Notes: generated by a model not told the origin, from the letters alone. A DNA stretch of 47,975 nt from Rhodospirillales bacterium (GCA_028869595.1 JAGWRU010000116.1:1-47975), one strand, 5' to 3'; positions 7,296 to 16,226 are shown, numbered from the stretch's first letter. Made by a program: numbers and translations.

Positions 7296-8960
7296 ATGTC
7301 CGAGCCGTCCGGCCTGTCCGGGCTGATGCAGGGCCATGGGCTGCTGATCTCTTCCCTGCTGCGCCACGCCGCCCGCCATCACGCCGATACGGAGATCGTC
7401 TCGCGGCGCGCCGATGGCGGCCTCGATCGGCGCAGCTGGGCCGGGATCGAGGCGCGGGCCCGCCGCCTCGCCGCCGCCTTCCGCGCGCTCGGCGTGGCCG
7501 AGGGCGAACGGATCGCCACGCTCGCCTGGAATGACTGGCGCCACCTGGAAGTCTATTACGCCGCCCCGGGGATGGGCGCGGTCTGCCATACCGTCAATCC
7601 GCGCCTGCATCCTTCCGATATCGCCTATATCCTGAACGATGCCGCCGACAAGGTGCTGTGCATCGATCCCGGCTTCCTGCCGCTGCTCGGCGCCATCGCC
7701 GCCGAATTGCCGACCAGCCTCACCGATATCGTGCTGCTCGATGATACGCTGCCGGCGACGCTCCCTGCCCTGCCCGCGCATCTCCGCCTGCACGCGCATG
7801 AGGCGCTGATCGACGCCGCAGCCGGGGATTTCGTCTGGCCGGTGCTGGATGAACGGGCGGCCAGCGCGCTCTGCTACACGTCCGGCACCACGGGACGGCC
7901 GAAAGGCGTGCTCTACAGCCATCGCTCCACCGTGCTGCACGCCTTCGGCATCAACATGGCCGACGCGATGGGCTTTCGCGCCGTCGACCGGGTGATGCCG
8001 GTGGTGCCGATGTTTCACGTCAATGCCTGGGGCATCCCTTATGCGGCGGCCATGGCCGGGGCGGCGCTGATCCTGCCCGGCCGGCAGCTCGACGGCGCCA
8101 GCCTGCATGCCTTGATGAATGCCGAGCAGGTCAGCATGAGTGCCGGAGTGCCCACCGTATGGCTCAATCTTCTGGCGCATCTGCGCAGCACGGGCGGACG
8201 GCTCGACACCGTGCAACGCATCATGACCGGCGGCACGGCCTGCACCAGCCTGCTGATCGATGCCTTCGCCGATGAATACGGGGTGCGCATGGAGCATGCC
8301 TGGGGCATGTCGGAAATCAGCCCGGTCGGCACGTATCACGCGCTGAAGCCGGCGCAATCGGCGCTGCCGGAGGCGGAGCGGCGACGCCATCTGCTGAAGC
8401 AGGGCCGCGTGCTGGCACTGCTCGACATGAAGATCGTCGATGGCGAGGGGCGCGAGCTGCCCTGGGACGGGGTGCAGTTCGGCGATCTGAAACTGCGCGG
8501 CCCTTGGGTGACCGCGGCCTATTTCGGCCAGGCGCCGGGCAGCGCGCTGGACGCGGATGGCTGGTTCGCCACCGGCGATGTCGCGACCATCGATGCCGAT
8601 GGGTTCATGGAGATCACCGATCGCTCCAAGGACGTGATCAAGTCGGGCGGCGAGTGGATCAGTTCCATCGCGCTCGAGAATATCGCCCAATCCCATCCCG
8701 ATGTGGCCGAGGCCGCGGTGATCGCCGCGCGTCATCCGAAATGGGACGAGCGCCCACTGCTGCTGGTGGTGCCGCGTCCGGGCCGCACACCGACCGAGGC
8801 CGGGTTGCTGGACGCCTTCACGGGCAAGGTGCCGAAATGGTGGCTACCCGATGCGGTGCTGATCGTCGGCGAGCTGCCGCACACGGCCACCGGAAAACTC
8901 CAGAAAACCGCATTGCGCGCCCGCTACGCGGACCATCTGCTGGCGCTGAAAACCGATTGA
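7296..8960 (+). CDS. AlkK-like medium/long-chain fatty acid-CoA ligase
   Basis: AMP-forming acyl-CoA synthetase of 554 aa that activates a carboxylic acid through an acyl-adenylate. The P-loop [12 protein letters not shown] starts at residue 193, then [29 protein letters not shown], the [15 protein letters not shown] adenylate loop, and [18 protein letters not shown] with [14 protein letters not shown] near the hinge. The terminal catalytic Lys is in [12 protein letters not shown]. The N-terminus and many blocks ([41 protein letters not shown]) resemble Pseudomonas AlkK, so medium or long-chain fatty acids are the best guess. The start has a GGGGAGA site that is partly inside a hairpin. It may be cotranscribed with gpt, although no functional link is evident. 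Confidence 0.9.
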   Translation: MSEPSGLSGLMQGHGLLISSLLRHAARHHADTEIVSRRADGGLDRRSWAGIEARARRLAAAFRALGVAEGERIATLAWNDWRHLEVYYAAPGMGAVCHTVNPRLHPSDIAYILNDAADKVLCIDPGFLPLLGAIAAELPTSLTDIVLLDDTLPATLPALPAHLRLHAHEALIDAAAGDFVWPVLDERAASALCYTSGTTGRPKGVLYSHRSTVLHAFGINMADAMGFRAVDRVMPVVPMFHVNAWGIPYAAAMAGAALILPGRQLDGASLHALMNAEQVSMSAGVPTVWLNLLAHLRSTGGRLDTVQRIMTGGTACTSLLIDAFADEYGVRMEHAWGMSEISPVGTYHALKPAQSALPEAERRRHLLKQGRVLALLDMKIVDGEGRELPWDGVQFGDLKLRGPWVTAAYFGQAPGSALDADGWFATGDVATIDADGFMEITDRSKDVIKSGGEWISSIALENIAQSHPDVAEAAVIAARHPKWDERPLLLVVPRPGRTPTEAGLLDAFTGKVPKWWLPDAVLIVGELPHTATGKLQKTALRARYADHLLALKTD

Positions 8961-9042
8961 AACTGCTAATTTTCCATACACATCCGGTTGTGCCACACGA
9001 AAATTTGTTACAAACTATCCAACTTACCGAAATGGGATGCCA

Positions 9043-10047
9043 ATGAACGGCGCCGCCTTCCTGGCCCAGTTCTCCGATGCGCTCGCCGATCGCGTGGCCG
9101 AGGCCGCGCCGATGCTGGCAGCAGTGCGCATCGCGGCCGGACGGCATGTCAGCGCCCTGTTGTGGCGTGCCGATCTGCTGCTGACCGCCGAACTCTCTTT
9201 GCCGGCGCAGGACAGCTACACGGTGGTGATGCCGGGTGGATTTCTTGGCGCGGCGACACTCGCGGTGCGCCATCCCGCGCTTAATCTCGCGGTGCTGCGC
9301 GTTGCAGCCCTTACCCCCGGTGTGCCGATCCGCGCCCCTGCCGAGCCACGGATCGGGGCGTTGGCCATCGCGCTTGCGGCCAGCGCGGAAGCGACACCCG
9401 AAGCCCGCCTGGCGATGATCAGCGGTGAGCAGCGTCTGGCCGGGAACGAAACGGCGCTGCTGCTCGATCTGCCGGCGCATGCCAGCCAGGATGGCGGCCC
9501 GGCCATCGGCCCCGATGGCACGCTGCTCGGCATGATCACGACCAATGCCGCCGGCCAGGTGCAGGTGCTGCCGCATCGCACGATCCAGCAGGCATTGACC
9601 GGGCGGGCGGCCATCATGGCCGCCGCCCCGCTTGCCGCCATCGCCCCGCAACCCATTCTGCGCAGCGCGCCCAGCACGCCGGGGGCGCTGGCCATGCCCG
9701 CGCCGCTTGCCGCCGAGCTGCGTCGCACGCGCAATAGCGGTCCGCGCGCCTGGCTGGGCGCGGCGCTGCAACCGATCTCGCTGCCCGATCAGCTGCGCGG
9801 CATTGCCGGACAGGATAGCGGGCGCAAAGTGGTGCGCTTATCGCCGCGCGGCCCGGCCGACCGGGCCGGGCTGCGGCTCGGCGATATCGTGCTGGCGCTC
9901 GATGGACAGAGCGTCGGCGGCACCCAGTCGATCCGCGCCATGCTCGGCCCCGAACGCATCGGCTCGGAGGCGGAGGTGCGCATGCTGCGCGAAGGCCGGC
10001 TCGCCCATATCCGGGTGATGGTGCTGTCCGAACCGCTGGGTGAATAG
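9043..10047 (+). CDS. HtrA-like PDZ protein with a replaced catalytic triad (probable pseudoprotease)
   Basis: Protein of 334 aa with the layout of a degenerate trypsin-like HtrA domain (about residues 1-180), a linker, and one C-terminal PDZ domain (residues about 240-330; VVRLSPRGPADRAGLRLGDIVLALDG). The three places where HtrA proteases carry His, Asp and Ser read LLTAELSL (Glu50), LNLAVLRV (Asn81) and SQDGGPAIGPDG (Asp150). The 31- and 69-residue spacings are close to those in DegP, so the alignment is credible and all three residues are changed. No signal peptide is seen, so it is probably cytoplasmic or exported by an unseen route. The start at 9043 is preferred over ATG 9037 because GGGA lies before it. 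An AT-rich gap with TTTGTTACAAA at 9004-9014 precedes it. It likely works as a PDZ-based binding protein rather than a protease. Confidence 0.72.
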   Translation: MNGAAFLAQFSDALADRVAEAAPMLAAVRIAAGRHVSALLWRADLLLTAELSLPAQDSYTVVMPGGFLGAATLAVRHPALNLAVLRVAALTPGVPIRAPAEPRIGALAIALAASAEATPEARLAMISGEQRLAGNETALLLDLPAHASQDGGPAIGPDGTLLGMITTNAAGQVQVLPHRTIQQALTGRAAIMAAAPLAAIAPQPILRSAPSTPGALAMPAPLAAELRRTRNSGPRAWLGAALQPISLPDQLRGIAGQDSGRKVVRLSPRGPADRAGLRLGDIVLALDGQSVGGTQSIRAMLGPERIGSEAEVRMLREGRLAHIRVMVLSEPLGE

Positions 10048-10097
10048 CGGCACGCGATTTCCCTTTTCTCTGGCCCGAAGTTTGCTTCATCTGAGGC

Positions 10098-12887
10098 ATG
10101 ACCGACGCCGCCCCCGATCCTCTCTCCGAGCCCCTTCTGACCCTGACCGAGGAGGCGATGCGCCGCGCCGCGCATGATCCGTTCGGCAATCCGGTCATGT
10201 CGGTGGCCCTCGCCATCACCCGGCGCATCGATACCGGGGATTTGCCGGAACCGGCCATCGTCGCGCTGATCACCGGCTTGCGCGAGAAGGCTTTCGCCGA
10301 CCGGGCGGCGCGCATCGCCGCCTATGTCGGCGGCACCGATGCGGCGGCGAACCACGCCGCGCTCGCGCATCTGGCCGGGCAGGTGCTGCGCCCCGACCCC
10401 GCCGACAGCCCGGTGCCCTTCGCGCAGTTCCGTGCCGCGATCGAGCGCACCCGGCATGCGGCCGTGTTTACCGCCCATCCCACTTTCGCCCTGCCTGCCC
10501 CGGTTTTCGCGAGTCTCGCGGCAATGGCGAGCGGTGCGCCGGCGCCGCCCGCCCATGCCAGCCACCGCCCCGGCCCGATCACCCTGGCCGAGGAGCACGC
10601 CCAGGCGATCGCCGCCATCGCCCATGGCCGCGATGCGCTGGATGCCTTCGTCGCCGCGCTGCTGACGGTGGCGCGCGACGCCTGGCCCGATCGCTGGACC
10701 GCGTTGGCGCCGCGCCCGCTGATCCTGACCAGCTGGGTCGGCTTCGACACCGACGGTCGTACCGATATCGGCTGGTGGGATACGCTGCGCCTGCGCCTCG
10801 ATCTCAAGCGCGCGCAACTCGCACGCCTTGCCGCAACCCTCGCGCCGCTGCCCGGCACGGCGGCGCTGACCACGCGCATCGCCGCGGCCGAGGCGGCGGT
10901 GGCAGCCCAGATGGCGGCCTGCCCGGACCGGGCGGATGCCGCCGCGGCCGCCGAATTCGCCGCCATCCTGATCGGCACGCGCGAGGCGGCGATGGTCTCC
11001 ACCGCGCCGCTGCTGGCGCTGTTCGAGGAGGCGATCGGCAGCGCCGACGCGGCGACCGCGATGGCGCTGCTGGTGGCGCGCGCCGGACTTGCCAGCCATG
11101 GCCTGTCGCTCGCCCATATCCACACAAGGCTGAATGCGGCGCAGCTGCATAACGTGCTGCGCCAGCGCCTTGGCATCACCGACAGCCCGGAAGACCCGTC
11201 GCGCCGGCGCGCCTTGCTGAATGCGATCAACGCCGCACTCGATCACGTCGAACCCGTGCCGGTCGATTTCGGCGCGATCCTGACCGAACAGGCCTCGGCG
11301 GCGCGGCTGATGATGACGATGGCCCAGATCGTCAAGCATATCGACGGCTCGACCCCGGTGCGTTTCCTGATCGCCGAGACCGAAAGCGGCTACACGCTGC
11401 TGGCCGCGCTATGGCTCGCCCGGCTGTTCGGCATCGAGGAGCGGATCGAGATCAGCCCGCTTTTCGAAACCGCCGAGGCGTTGGAACAAGGCGCGCGGGT
11501 GCTGGAGGAGGCGCTGCGCAGCCCGCATTACCGCGCCTATCTGCGCCGCACCGGCAGGCTGGCGCTGCAATTCGGCTATTCCGATTCCGGGCGCTATGTC
11601 GGCCAGACGGCGGCGAGCTATCTGATCGAAAGACTGCGCCTGAAAATCGCCGATACGCTCGCCCGCTTCGGCGTCGCCGATGTCGAGGTGATCCTATTCG
11701 ACACACATGGCGAGAGCATCGGCCGCGGTGCCCATCCCGGCTCGCTCGCCGACCGGCTGAAATACCTTTCCCCCACCGCCAGCCGCCAGGCGCTGCTGCG
11801 CGCGGGCCTGGCCGTGCGTGAGGAAAGCGCGTTTCAGGGCGGCGACGGCTATGTGCTGTTCGGCACGCCCGAACTGGCGCTGGCGACGGTGGCGCGCATC
11901 GCCGAGCATACGTTCCACCCGGCGGCCGGGCCGATCGAGGATCCGATCTACGCCGATCCCGATTTCGCCACGGATTTCTTCGCAACCGTCCGCGCCGGCA
12001 TGGAAGGGCTGGTGGAGGATGGCGGCTATGCGGCCCTGCTGGGCGCGTTCGGGCCGGCCCTGCTCGATCCCACCGGTTCGCGCCCGGCGACGCGTCAATC
12101 CGACGGCATGGGCCGGCGGGCGCGCATCCGCCATCCGCGCGAATTGCGGGCAATCCCGAATAACGCGATCCTGCAGCAGCTTGGCTGGTGCGCGAATACG
12201 CTGCATGGGCTGGGAGCGGCGGCATCGCGCCATCCCGAAACCTTTCCCGAATTGCGCGCGCACAGCCGGCGCTTCCGCCGCGCGCTCGATCTTGCCGGCC
12301 ACGCGCTGGCGCATTCGGATATCGACGTGCTGCGCGCGGCGATCAGCACGCTCGATCCGGGCACCTGGCTGGACCGCGCCCCGCATACCCGCGTGCCGGG
12401 AAGGCGGGAGGCATTGCTGAGTGTCGCGCGCGCGCTGGAGCGCCTTGATCTCTGGGCACCGGCGCAATCGATGTTCCGGCGCATCCAGGCCGATCATCTG
12501 GCCTTGCGCGCCGCCTGGCCCGATGCGCCGCGCATGCAGCCGCGCGAGGTCTTGCTGCACGCGCTGCGCCTGGCGCTGATCCAGCGCATCTGGCTGCTGG
12601 CCAGCACTATTCCCGAATTCGCCCCGCGCCACGGCATGACGCGCCAGGGGATGGAGGCGGCGATTCTCTGCCTCGATATCGACCTGGCGCTGGCGCAGCT
12701 GGCCGAGATCTTCCCGGCCGGCAACGACCCGGCGGCGGGGTATGATTATGCCGAACCCGCCGGCCCGCGCGCCTCGGCCGCCTATGCGCGCGAGCATGCC
12801 GAGATTTTCGAGCCGATCCGCCGCCTGTTCGCCCTGGTACGCGAGATCGCCACCGCCATCACCCACGAGGTAGGCGCCTTCGGGTGA
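10098..12887 (+). CDS. ppc: Phosphoenolpyruvate carboxylase family protein (divergent)
   Basis: Protein of 929 aa in the PEP carboxylase family, which makes oxaloacetate from PEP and bicarbonate to refill the TCA cycle. Recognisable blocks are FTAHPTF (His127, equivalent of E. coli His138), the metal ligands Glu457 in SPLFETAEAL and Asp496 in FGYSDSGRY, SIGRGAHPGS (Arg543, equivalent of Arg587), and the C-terminal RPATRQS with ELRAIPNNA. Several catalytic positions differ: E. coli Lys546 is Arg499 here, and the FHGRGG motif (His579, Arg581) reads FDTHGE, leaving Asp535 and His537. The C-terminal end also differs from the usual QNTG. It is longer than the E. coli enzyme (883 aa). It may be a lineage-specific active form or a paralogue with altered activity. 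A stem-loop spans its stop codon. Confidence 0.8.
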   Translation: MTDAAPDPLSEPLLTLTEEAMRRAAHDPFGNPVMSVALAITRRIDTGDLPEPAIVALITGLREKAFADRAARIAAYVGGTDAAANHAALAHLAGQVLRPDPADSPVPFAQFRAAIERTRHAAVFTAHPTFALPAPVFASLAAMASGAPAPPAHASHRPGPITLAEEHAQAIAAIAHGRDALDAFVAALLTVARDAWPDRWTALAPRPLILTSWVGFDTDGRTDIGWWDTLRLRLDLKRAQLARLAATLAPLPGTAALTTRIAAAEAAVAAQMAACPDRADAAAAAEFAAILIGTREAAMVSTAPLLALFEEAIGSADAATAMALLVARAGLASHGLSLAHIHTRLNAAQLHNVLRQRLGITDSPEDPSRRRALLNAINAALDHVEPVPVDFGAILTEQASAARLMMTMAQIVKHIDGSTPVRFLIAETESGYTLLAALWLARLFGIEERIEISPLFETAEALEQGARVLEEALRSPHYRAYLRRTGRLALQFGYSDSGRYVGQTAASYLIERLRLKIADTLARFGVADVEVILFDTHGESIGRGAHPGSLADRLKYLSPTASRQALLRAGLAVREESAFQGGDGYVLFGTPELALATVARIAEHTFHPAAGPIEDPIYADPDFATDFFATVRAGMEGLVEDGGYAALLGAFGPALLDPTGSRPATRQSDGMGRRARIRHPRELRAIPNNAILQQLGWCANTLHGLGAAASRHPETFPELRAHSRRFRRALDLAGHALAHSDIDVLRAAISTLDPGTWLDRAPHTRVPGRREALLSVARALERLDLWAPAQSMFRRIQADHLALRAAWPDAPRMQPREVLLHALRLALIQRIWLLASTIPEFAPRHGMTRQGMEAAILCLDIDLALAQLAEIFPAGNDPAAGYDYAEPAGPRASAAYAREHAEIFEPIRRLFALVREIATAITHEVGAFG

Positions 12888-12910
12888 GACCGTTCAGGGG
12901 GCGGTCTCAC
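12884..12910. terminator. Stem-loop between convergent genes
   Basis: GTGAGACCG (12884-12892) and CGGTCTCAC (12902-12910) form a perfect 9-bp stem with a 9-nt loop. It overlaps the stop codon of the PEP carboxylase gene and ends just before the end of the convergent dehydrogenase gene. There is no T tract, so termination efficiency is uncertain on either strand. Confidence 0.5.
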
Positions 12911-12917
12911 GCGCCGG

Positions 12918-13919
12918 TTATGATGCAAGCCTGGTCAATGCTTCGTGGGTTGCGTCGTCCAGGGTGATCCCGTCGCGTTCGGCGCGGGCGCGGTTGGCGT
13001 AGCGCCGGTCGGAGGGAAGGCGTTCCTGGCCGGCTTCGCGCAGCATGGCGATCAGCGTCGCGACGCGATCAGCAAACGCCGCCCCCGCGCCGCAGGCCGG
13101 GTCGATCAGGATGATCACCTGTCCGGTGCAGGGGGTTTCGGCGCCGGGATGGGTCGAGAAATCGACCTCCGCCGAGAATTGCCCACCGGTCAGGGCAGAG
13201 GCCAGGATTTCCACCATCAGCGCGATCGAGGCGCCTTTATAGCCGCCGAAGGTCAACAGCCCGCCGCCATCGAGCACCGCTTTGGGATCGGTGGTCATGC
13301 GTCCCGCGCGATCGACGCCGCTATCGGGCGGGATCGCCCTTCCCTCTCGCGCGGCGATGCGCAGATCGCCATTCGACATGGCGCTGGTGGCAAGATCGAA
13401 CACCAGCGGCCGCGCGCCTGCCACCGGGGTTGCGAAGGCGATCGGGTTGGTGCCGAAAACCGGCTTGCGCGCCCCCGGCGGCATCACTCCGGCAATGCCC
13501 GCGACCATCGACAGCGCGACCAGCCCCTGATCGGCGAACGGCTCCAGATCGGGCCACAACGCGCTGAAATGATGCGAGCGGCGAATGGCAAGCAGCGCCA
13601 CGCCGTTCCGCGCGACCCGCGCCAGCAGCGCCGGGCGCGCCGCTGCCAGCGCCGGCTGGGCAAAACCATTCGCCGCATCGACGCGCAGAAAGGACGGTGC
13701 GCAATCCTCCATCACCGGGCGGACCTGGCCGTCGATCCAGCCGGCATCGAGCGAGGCGACATAGCCGGGAATGCGAAACACGCCATGGCTGTGCGCGCCA
13801 TCGCGCTCGCAGGTCGCGCAATTGCGCCCGAGCAGGGCGGCATGCTCGGCGGCGACGCCATGGCGGATGAAGATACGCGTCAGCAGATCGGCAAGGGTGT
13901 CGAAATCAAGCGTGGCCAT
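12918..13919 (-). CDS. Ldh2-family malate/L-lactate-type dehydrogenase
   Basis: NAD(P)H-dependent oxidoreductase of the Ldh_2 fold, 333 aa, a family that includes malate/L-sulfolactate dehydrogenases, ureidoglycolate dehydrogenase and delta1-piperideine-2-carboxylate reductase. Signatures are ERDGAHSHGVFRIPGYV near residue 40, the active-site RRSHHFSALWPDLEPFA, PVFGTNPIAFATP, VFDLATSAMSNGD and GGLLTFGGYKGASIALMVEIL. The start at MATLDF (13919) begins the domain; an ATG 22 codons upstream is open but adds residues unlike the family. It lies directly downstream of an MFS carrier gene on the same strand and may act on the compound that carrier imports. The substrate is not resolved. Confidence 0.85.
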   Translation of the reverse strand: MATLDFDTLADLLTRIFIRHGVAAEHAALLGRNCATCERDGAHSHGVFRIPGYVASLDAGWIDGQVRPVMEDCAPSFLRVDAANGFAQPALAAARPALLARVARNGVALLAIRRSHHFSALWPDLEPFADQGLVALSMVAGIAGVMPPGARKPVFGTNPIAFATPVAGARPLVFDLATSAMSNGDLRIAAREGRAIPPDSGVDRAGRMTTDPKAVLDGGGLLTFGGYKGASIALMVEILASALTGGQFSAEVDFSTHPGAETPCTGQVIILIDPACGAGAAFADRVATLIAMLREAGQERLPSDRRYANRARAERDGITLDDATHEALTRLAS

Positions 13920-13998
13920 GGCGGGACTTTCGTGCGGCGATGGCGCATTTGCCGGGGTTTGGCGGCGGAGTTCAACCGCCGCCATGCCCGTGCGCGCC

Positions 13999-15210
13999 TC
14001 AGGCGGATGCGCCGGCCGTCTGCGGCAGATGGTGGCTGGTATCCACCGCCGCCGTGGCGATCGAGGCCAGCGCCCCCACGACGATGAACCCGGCCATCGC
14101 CACGCCCAGCCCGGTAATCGGCGTGACCAGCGCGATCAGATAGGGCGCGACGACGCTGACCGAGGTCATCGCCCAGCCAATGCCGAGGCCGAGGCCGCGC
14201 ACCTCGGGCGCGAAGCGGCGGGCGAGATACATCGGCACGATGCCGAAGATGCTGTTGGGGATCAGCCCCATCAGCACCGCGCCCGCCACCATCGCCCAGG
14301 GGCTGGCATTCAGCGTGTAGAGCAGGACCGAGGGGATGGTCAGCAGCAGATAGGAGATCAGCATCGCCCTTTCGCCGATCATCGCCACGACCCGCCCTGC
14401 GATCGGCTTGCCGATGATCGAGGCAATCGAATAGGTGGCGATGAAGGGAAATACCCCGGCCGGGCTGAGATGGCGCACGCTGATCAGGAAAGTCGGGTAG
14501 AGCGCGAAGATCGCCCAACTCATGAAGTTGAGGAACGCCATCAGCGCCCAGGCTTGGATCACCGCCGGATTGAGCGCCAGGCGCGCGCGCGCGTGCCCCT
14601 GGCCGCGCCCGGCCTGCCAGACGGGGGATTCCTTCACCGCACTCTGCACCAGCAGCACAAAGAGCGCCGGCACGACGCCCAGGATCAGCATCCAGCGCCA
14701 GCCGAGCAGCGGAAACACCGTCCGGAAGACCAAGGCGGCGGCAAGAAACCCGACCTCGAAGCCGAGCATCATGATGCCGGAAGCGACGCCCTTCAGCCCC
14801 TCGGGCACGCTTTCCATCAGCAGCGTGGCCGATGTGCTCCATTCGCCGCCGAAGCCCAGCCCGAACAGGATGCGCAGCACCAGCAGCGAGGTATAGCTCC
14901 AGGCCAGGCCGCTCAATCCGCAAAACACCGAGAACCAGAGGATCGAGAGCATGAACGGCAATTTCCGCCCGAGCCGGTCGGCGGCCATGCCCCAGCCGAT
15001 GGTGCCCACCACCTTGGCCAGCCCGGTTGCCGTCACGACGAAAGCCATCGCCGGCAGGCCGACGCCGAACACGTCCTTCAGATGCGGGATCAGGAACAGC
15101 ATCAGCGCGAAATCGAAGGCATCCAGCGCCCAGCCGGCCATCGCGGCGAGCAGGATCGCCCAATGCTCGGCAAGCGCCGAGATCCCAGGTTTGTGCGTTG
15201 CAACAGTCAT
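13999..15210 (-). CDS. MFS metabolite:H+ symporter (aromatic acid or organic acid type)
   Basis: Major facilitator carrier of 403 aa with twelve predicted helices. The TM1 motif GWALDAFDFALMLFLIPHL and the loop WGMAADRLGRKLPF are typical of metabolite:proton symporters for organic or aromatic acids (compare GWxxDxxD in the AAHS and SHS families), as is GFGGEWSTSATLLMESVP near TM5. The ATG at 15210 is immediately after the predicted cytoplasmic tail. An inverted repeat centred near 15249 lies about 40 bp upstream and may be an operator. The Ldh2-family dehydrogenase gene is downstream with a gap of 13-79 bp, so an uptake-and-oxidation unit is likely. Uptake direction and substrate are inferred from the family. 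Confidence 0.85.
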   Translation of the reverse strand: MTVATHKPGISALAEHWAILLAAMAGWALDAFDFALMLFLIPHLKDVFGVGLPAMAFVVTATGLAKVVGTIGWGMAADRLGRKLPFMLSILWFSVFCGLSGLAWSYTSLLVLRILFGLGFGGEWSTSATLLMESVPEGLKGVASGIMMLGFEVGFLAAALVFRTVFPLLGWRWMLILGVVPALFVLLVQSAVKESPVWQAGRGQGHARARLALNPAVIQAWALMAFLNFMSWAIFALYPTFLISVRHLSPAGVFPFIATYSIASIIGKPIAGRVVAMIGERAMLISYLLLTIPSVLLYTLNASPWAMVAGAVLMGLIPNSIFGIVPMYLARRFAPEVRGLGLGIGWAMTSVSVVAPYLIALVTPITGLGVAMAGFIVVGALASIATAAVDTSHHLPQTAGASA

Positions 15211-15612
15211 CGCCCGTTTCCCCCTGTGTTTTCGTTGTCGAAACCCTAAATCGGTTTCACCGGCAGCGAAACCACCGGCGAGAGGCGCGGGCGGTGCCGG
15301 GGGATGGGTAGTTTCCGACGGCTGAAGATCGCCATCCCACGCCCCACATTCCAGAAACGGTCATTCCGTACCGCCACCAAGGCGGGCGCAGGTAGGCATA
15401 TCGCGCCAAGGCGCATGGCGGATGCGGCGGCCCATGCCGCGCGGTTGCGCGCTATCTTTCCCGCAAGAGGAAATCGTCATGCATGCCATGACCGACAGCC
15501 GACCCGGACGATGCCCGGGGGCGCGATCGACATCCGATAGCGGCAGCACCTTGCCGCAGCAACGACCCCGGGGCCGCTTGCCGCGGCGTGACCTTCACAA
15601 AGGATCCAGAAC
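15211..15612. other. Intergenic region, 402 bp
   Basis: The first 65 bp hold the GAAACC/GGTTTC dyad next to the MFS gene. The middle part (about 15275-15475) shows no conserved gene that I recognise. The last part contains a possible 45-codon reading frame (15479-15616) and GC-rich hairpins such as CCCCGGGG near 15570. The promoter of the downstream Thr-rich protein must lie here but no clear -35/-10 pair stands out. Confidence 0.5.
15240..15258. promoter_or_regulatory. Inverted repeat upstream of the MFS/dehydrogenase unit
   Basis: GAAACC (15240-15245) and GGTTTC (15253-15258) are a perfect dyad with a 7-bp spacer, and a third GAAACC follows at 15268-15273. The site is 30-48 bp upstream of the minus-strand start at 15210, a usual place for a repressor operator. 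The regulator is not in the window. Confidence 0.4.
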
Positions 15613-15616
15613 ATGA
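15479..15616 (+). CDS. Possible small Arg-rich leader ORF, 45 aa
   Basis: An ATG at 15479 follows an AGAGGAAA ribosome-binding site at good distance. The frame runs 45 codons and its stop overlaps the start of the next gene (ATGA at 15613-15616), the usual sign of translational coupling. The product would be Arg- and Ser-rich (starts MHAMTDSRPGRC) with no family resemblance and no signal peptide. It may be a real leader peptide or chance; the downstream gene has its own AAAGGA site, which weakens the case. Confidence 0.25.
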   Translation: MHAMTDSRPGRCPGARSTSDSGSTLPQQRPRGRLPRRDLHKGSRT

Positions 15617-15921
15617 CGAGATTTCTGCTGGCCGGCGCCATCGCGCTCGGCATGATGAGCGGTACTGCCATGGCGCAGACATCGACATCGGAAACCACCA
15701 CGACGACTGCGCCGGCGCCCATGGCGCCACCCACCGGCAGCTTGAGCACGACCTCCACCCAGAAATCGGTCGGCATCGACGGCAGCCGCACCGATTCCAG
15801 CAGCACGACTTATCGCAACAGCGATGGCGTCGCGTCCGACTCGACGACGAAGACGACGACCTCCCCGCCGCCGATCGCCTACACGACGACCAACGAGAGC
15901 ACCACGACCAAAACCCGCTAA
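15613..15921 (+). CDS. Small exported Thr/Ser-rich protein
   Basis: Protein of 102 aa that I do not recognise. Residues 1-21 form a signal peptide (MTRFLLAGAIALGMMSGTAMA, cleavage before QTSTS). The mature part is about half Thr and Ser, with runs of Thr (TTTTTAP, TTYRNS, TTTKTR), no cysteine and few hydrophobic residues, so it is likely disordered in the periplasm or outside the cell. The ATG follows an AAAGGA site. A gene for a similarly Thr-rich lipoprotein follows after 55 bp, and the pair probably belongs to one operon. Many alphaproteobacteria carry short proteins of this composition with no known role. Translation is supported by the signal peptide and ribosome-binding site; function is unknown. 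Confidence 0.7.
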   Translation: MTRFLLAGAIALGMMSGTAMAQTSTSETTTTTAPAPMAPPTGSLSTTSTQKSVGIDGSRTDSSSTTYRNSDGVASDSTTKTTTSPPPIAYTTTNESTTTKTR

Positions 15922-15976
15922 CCGCCCCGGCGGAACGGGCAGAGGCCCGGTCCGCCCCTGGCCCAGGAGATCCATC

Positions 15977-16165
15977 ATGACCCATGCGAACATCGGCGCC
16001 CATCTGCTGCTGGGTGCCAGCCTGCTTGGCGGGACGGCGCTGCTGGCCGCCTGCACGTCCGATCCGCCGACACAGACGACGACCACGGAGCAGAGCAGCT
16101 CGACCGCCATGCCGCCGCCGATGACGCGAACCGTGACGACCCGCACGCAGCAGACGACGCCGTGA
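15977..16165 (+). CDS. Small Thr-rich lipoprotein
   Basis: A 62 aa product with a lipoprotein signal: hydrophobic stretch from about residue 9 and a lipobox LLAAC with the acylated Cys26. The mature part (36 residues) is TSDPPTQTTTTEQSSSTAM and further Thr/Pro-rich sequence ending TRTQQTTP. Start ATG 15977 has an AGGAGA site 6 nt upstream; the longer open frame upstream is in the previous gene. Its composition mirrors that of the adjacent exported protein, which suggests a shared role in the envelope. No homologous family is recognised. Confidence 0.68.
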   Translation: MTHANIGAHLLLGASLLGGTALLAACTSDPPTQTTTTEQSSSTAMPPPMTRTVTTRTQQTTP

Positions 16166-16226
16166 CGATGCGGCCTGTTCGCCGTTGAGATCGCCGCGTG
16201 CGCCACGGCGCGCGGCGTGATCGCCG

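Noticed and set aside
6690..8735. 681-codon minus-strand open frame
   Set aside because: Antisense shadow of gpt and the acyl-CoA ligase; composition His/Arg/Gly-rich with no domain, while the plus-strand genes have clear catalytic motifs.
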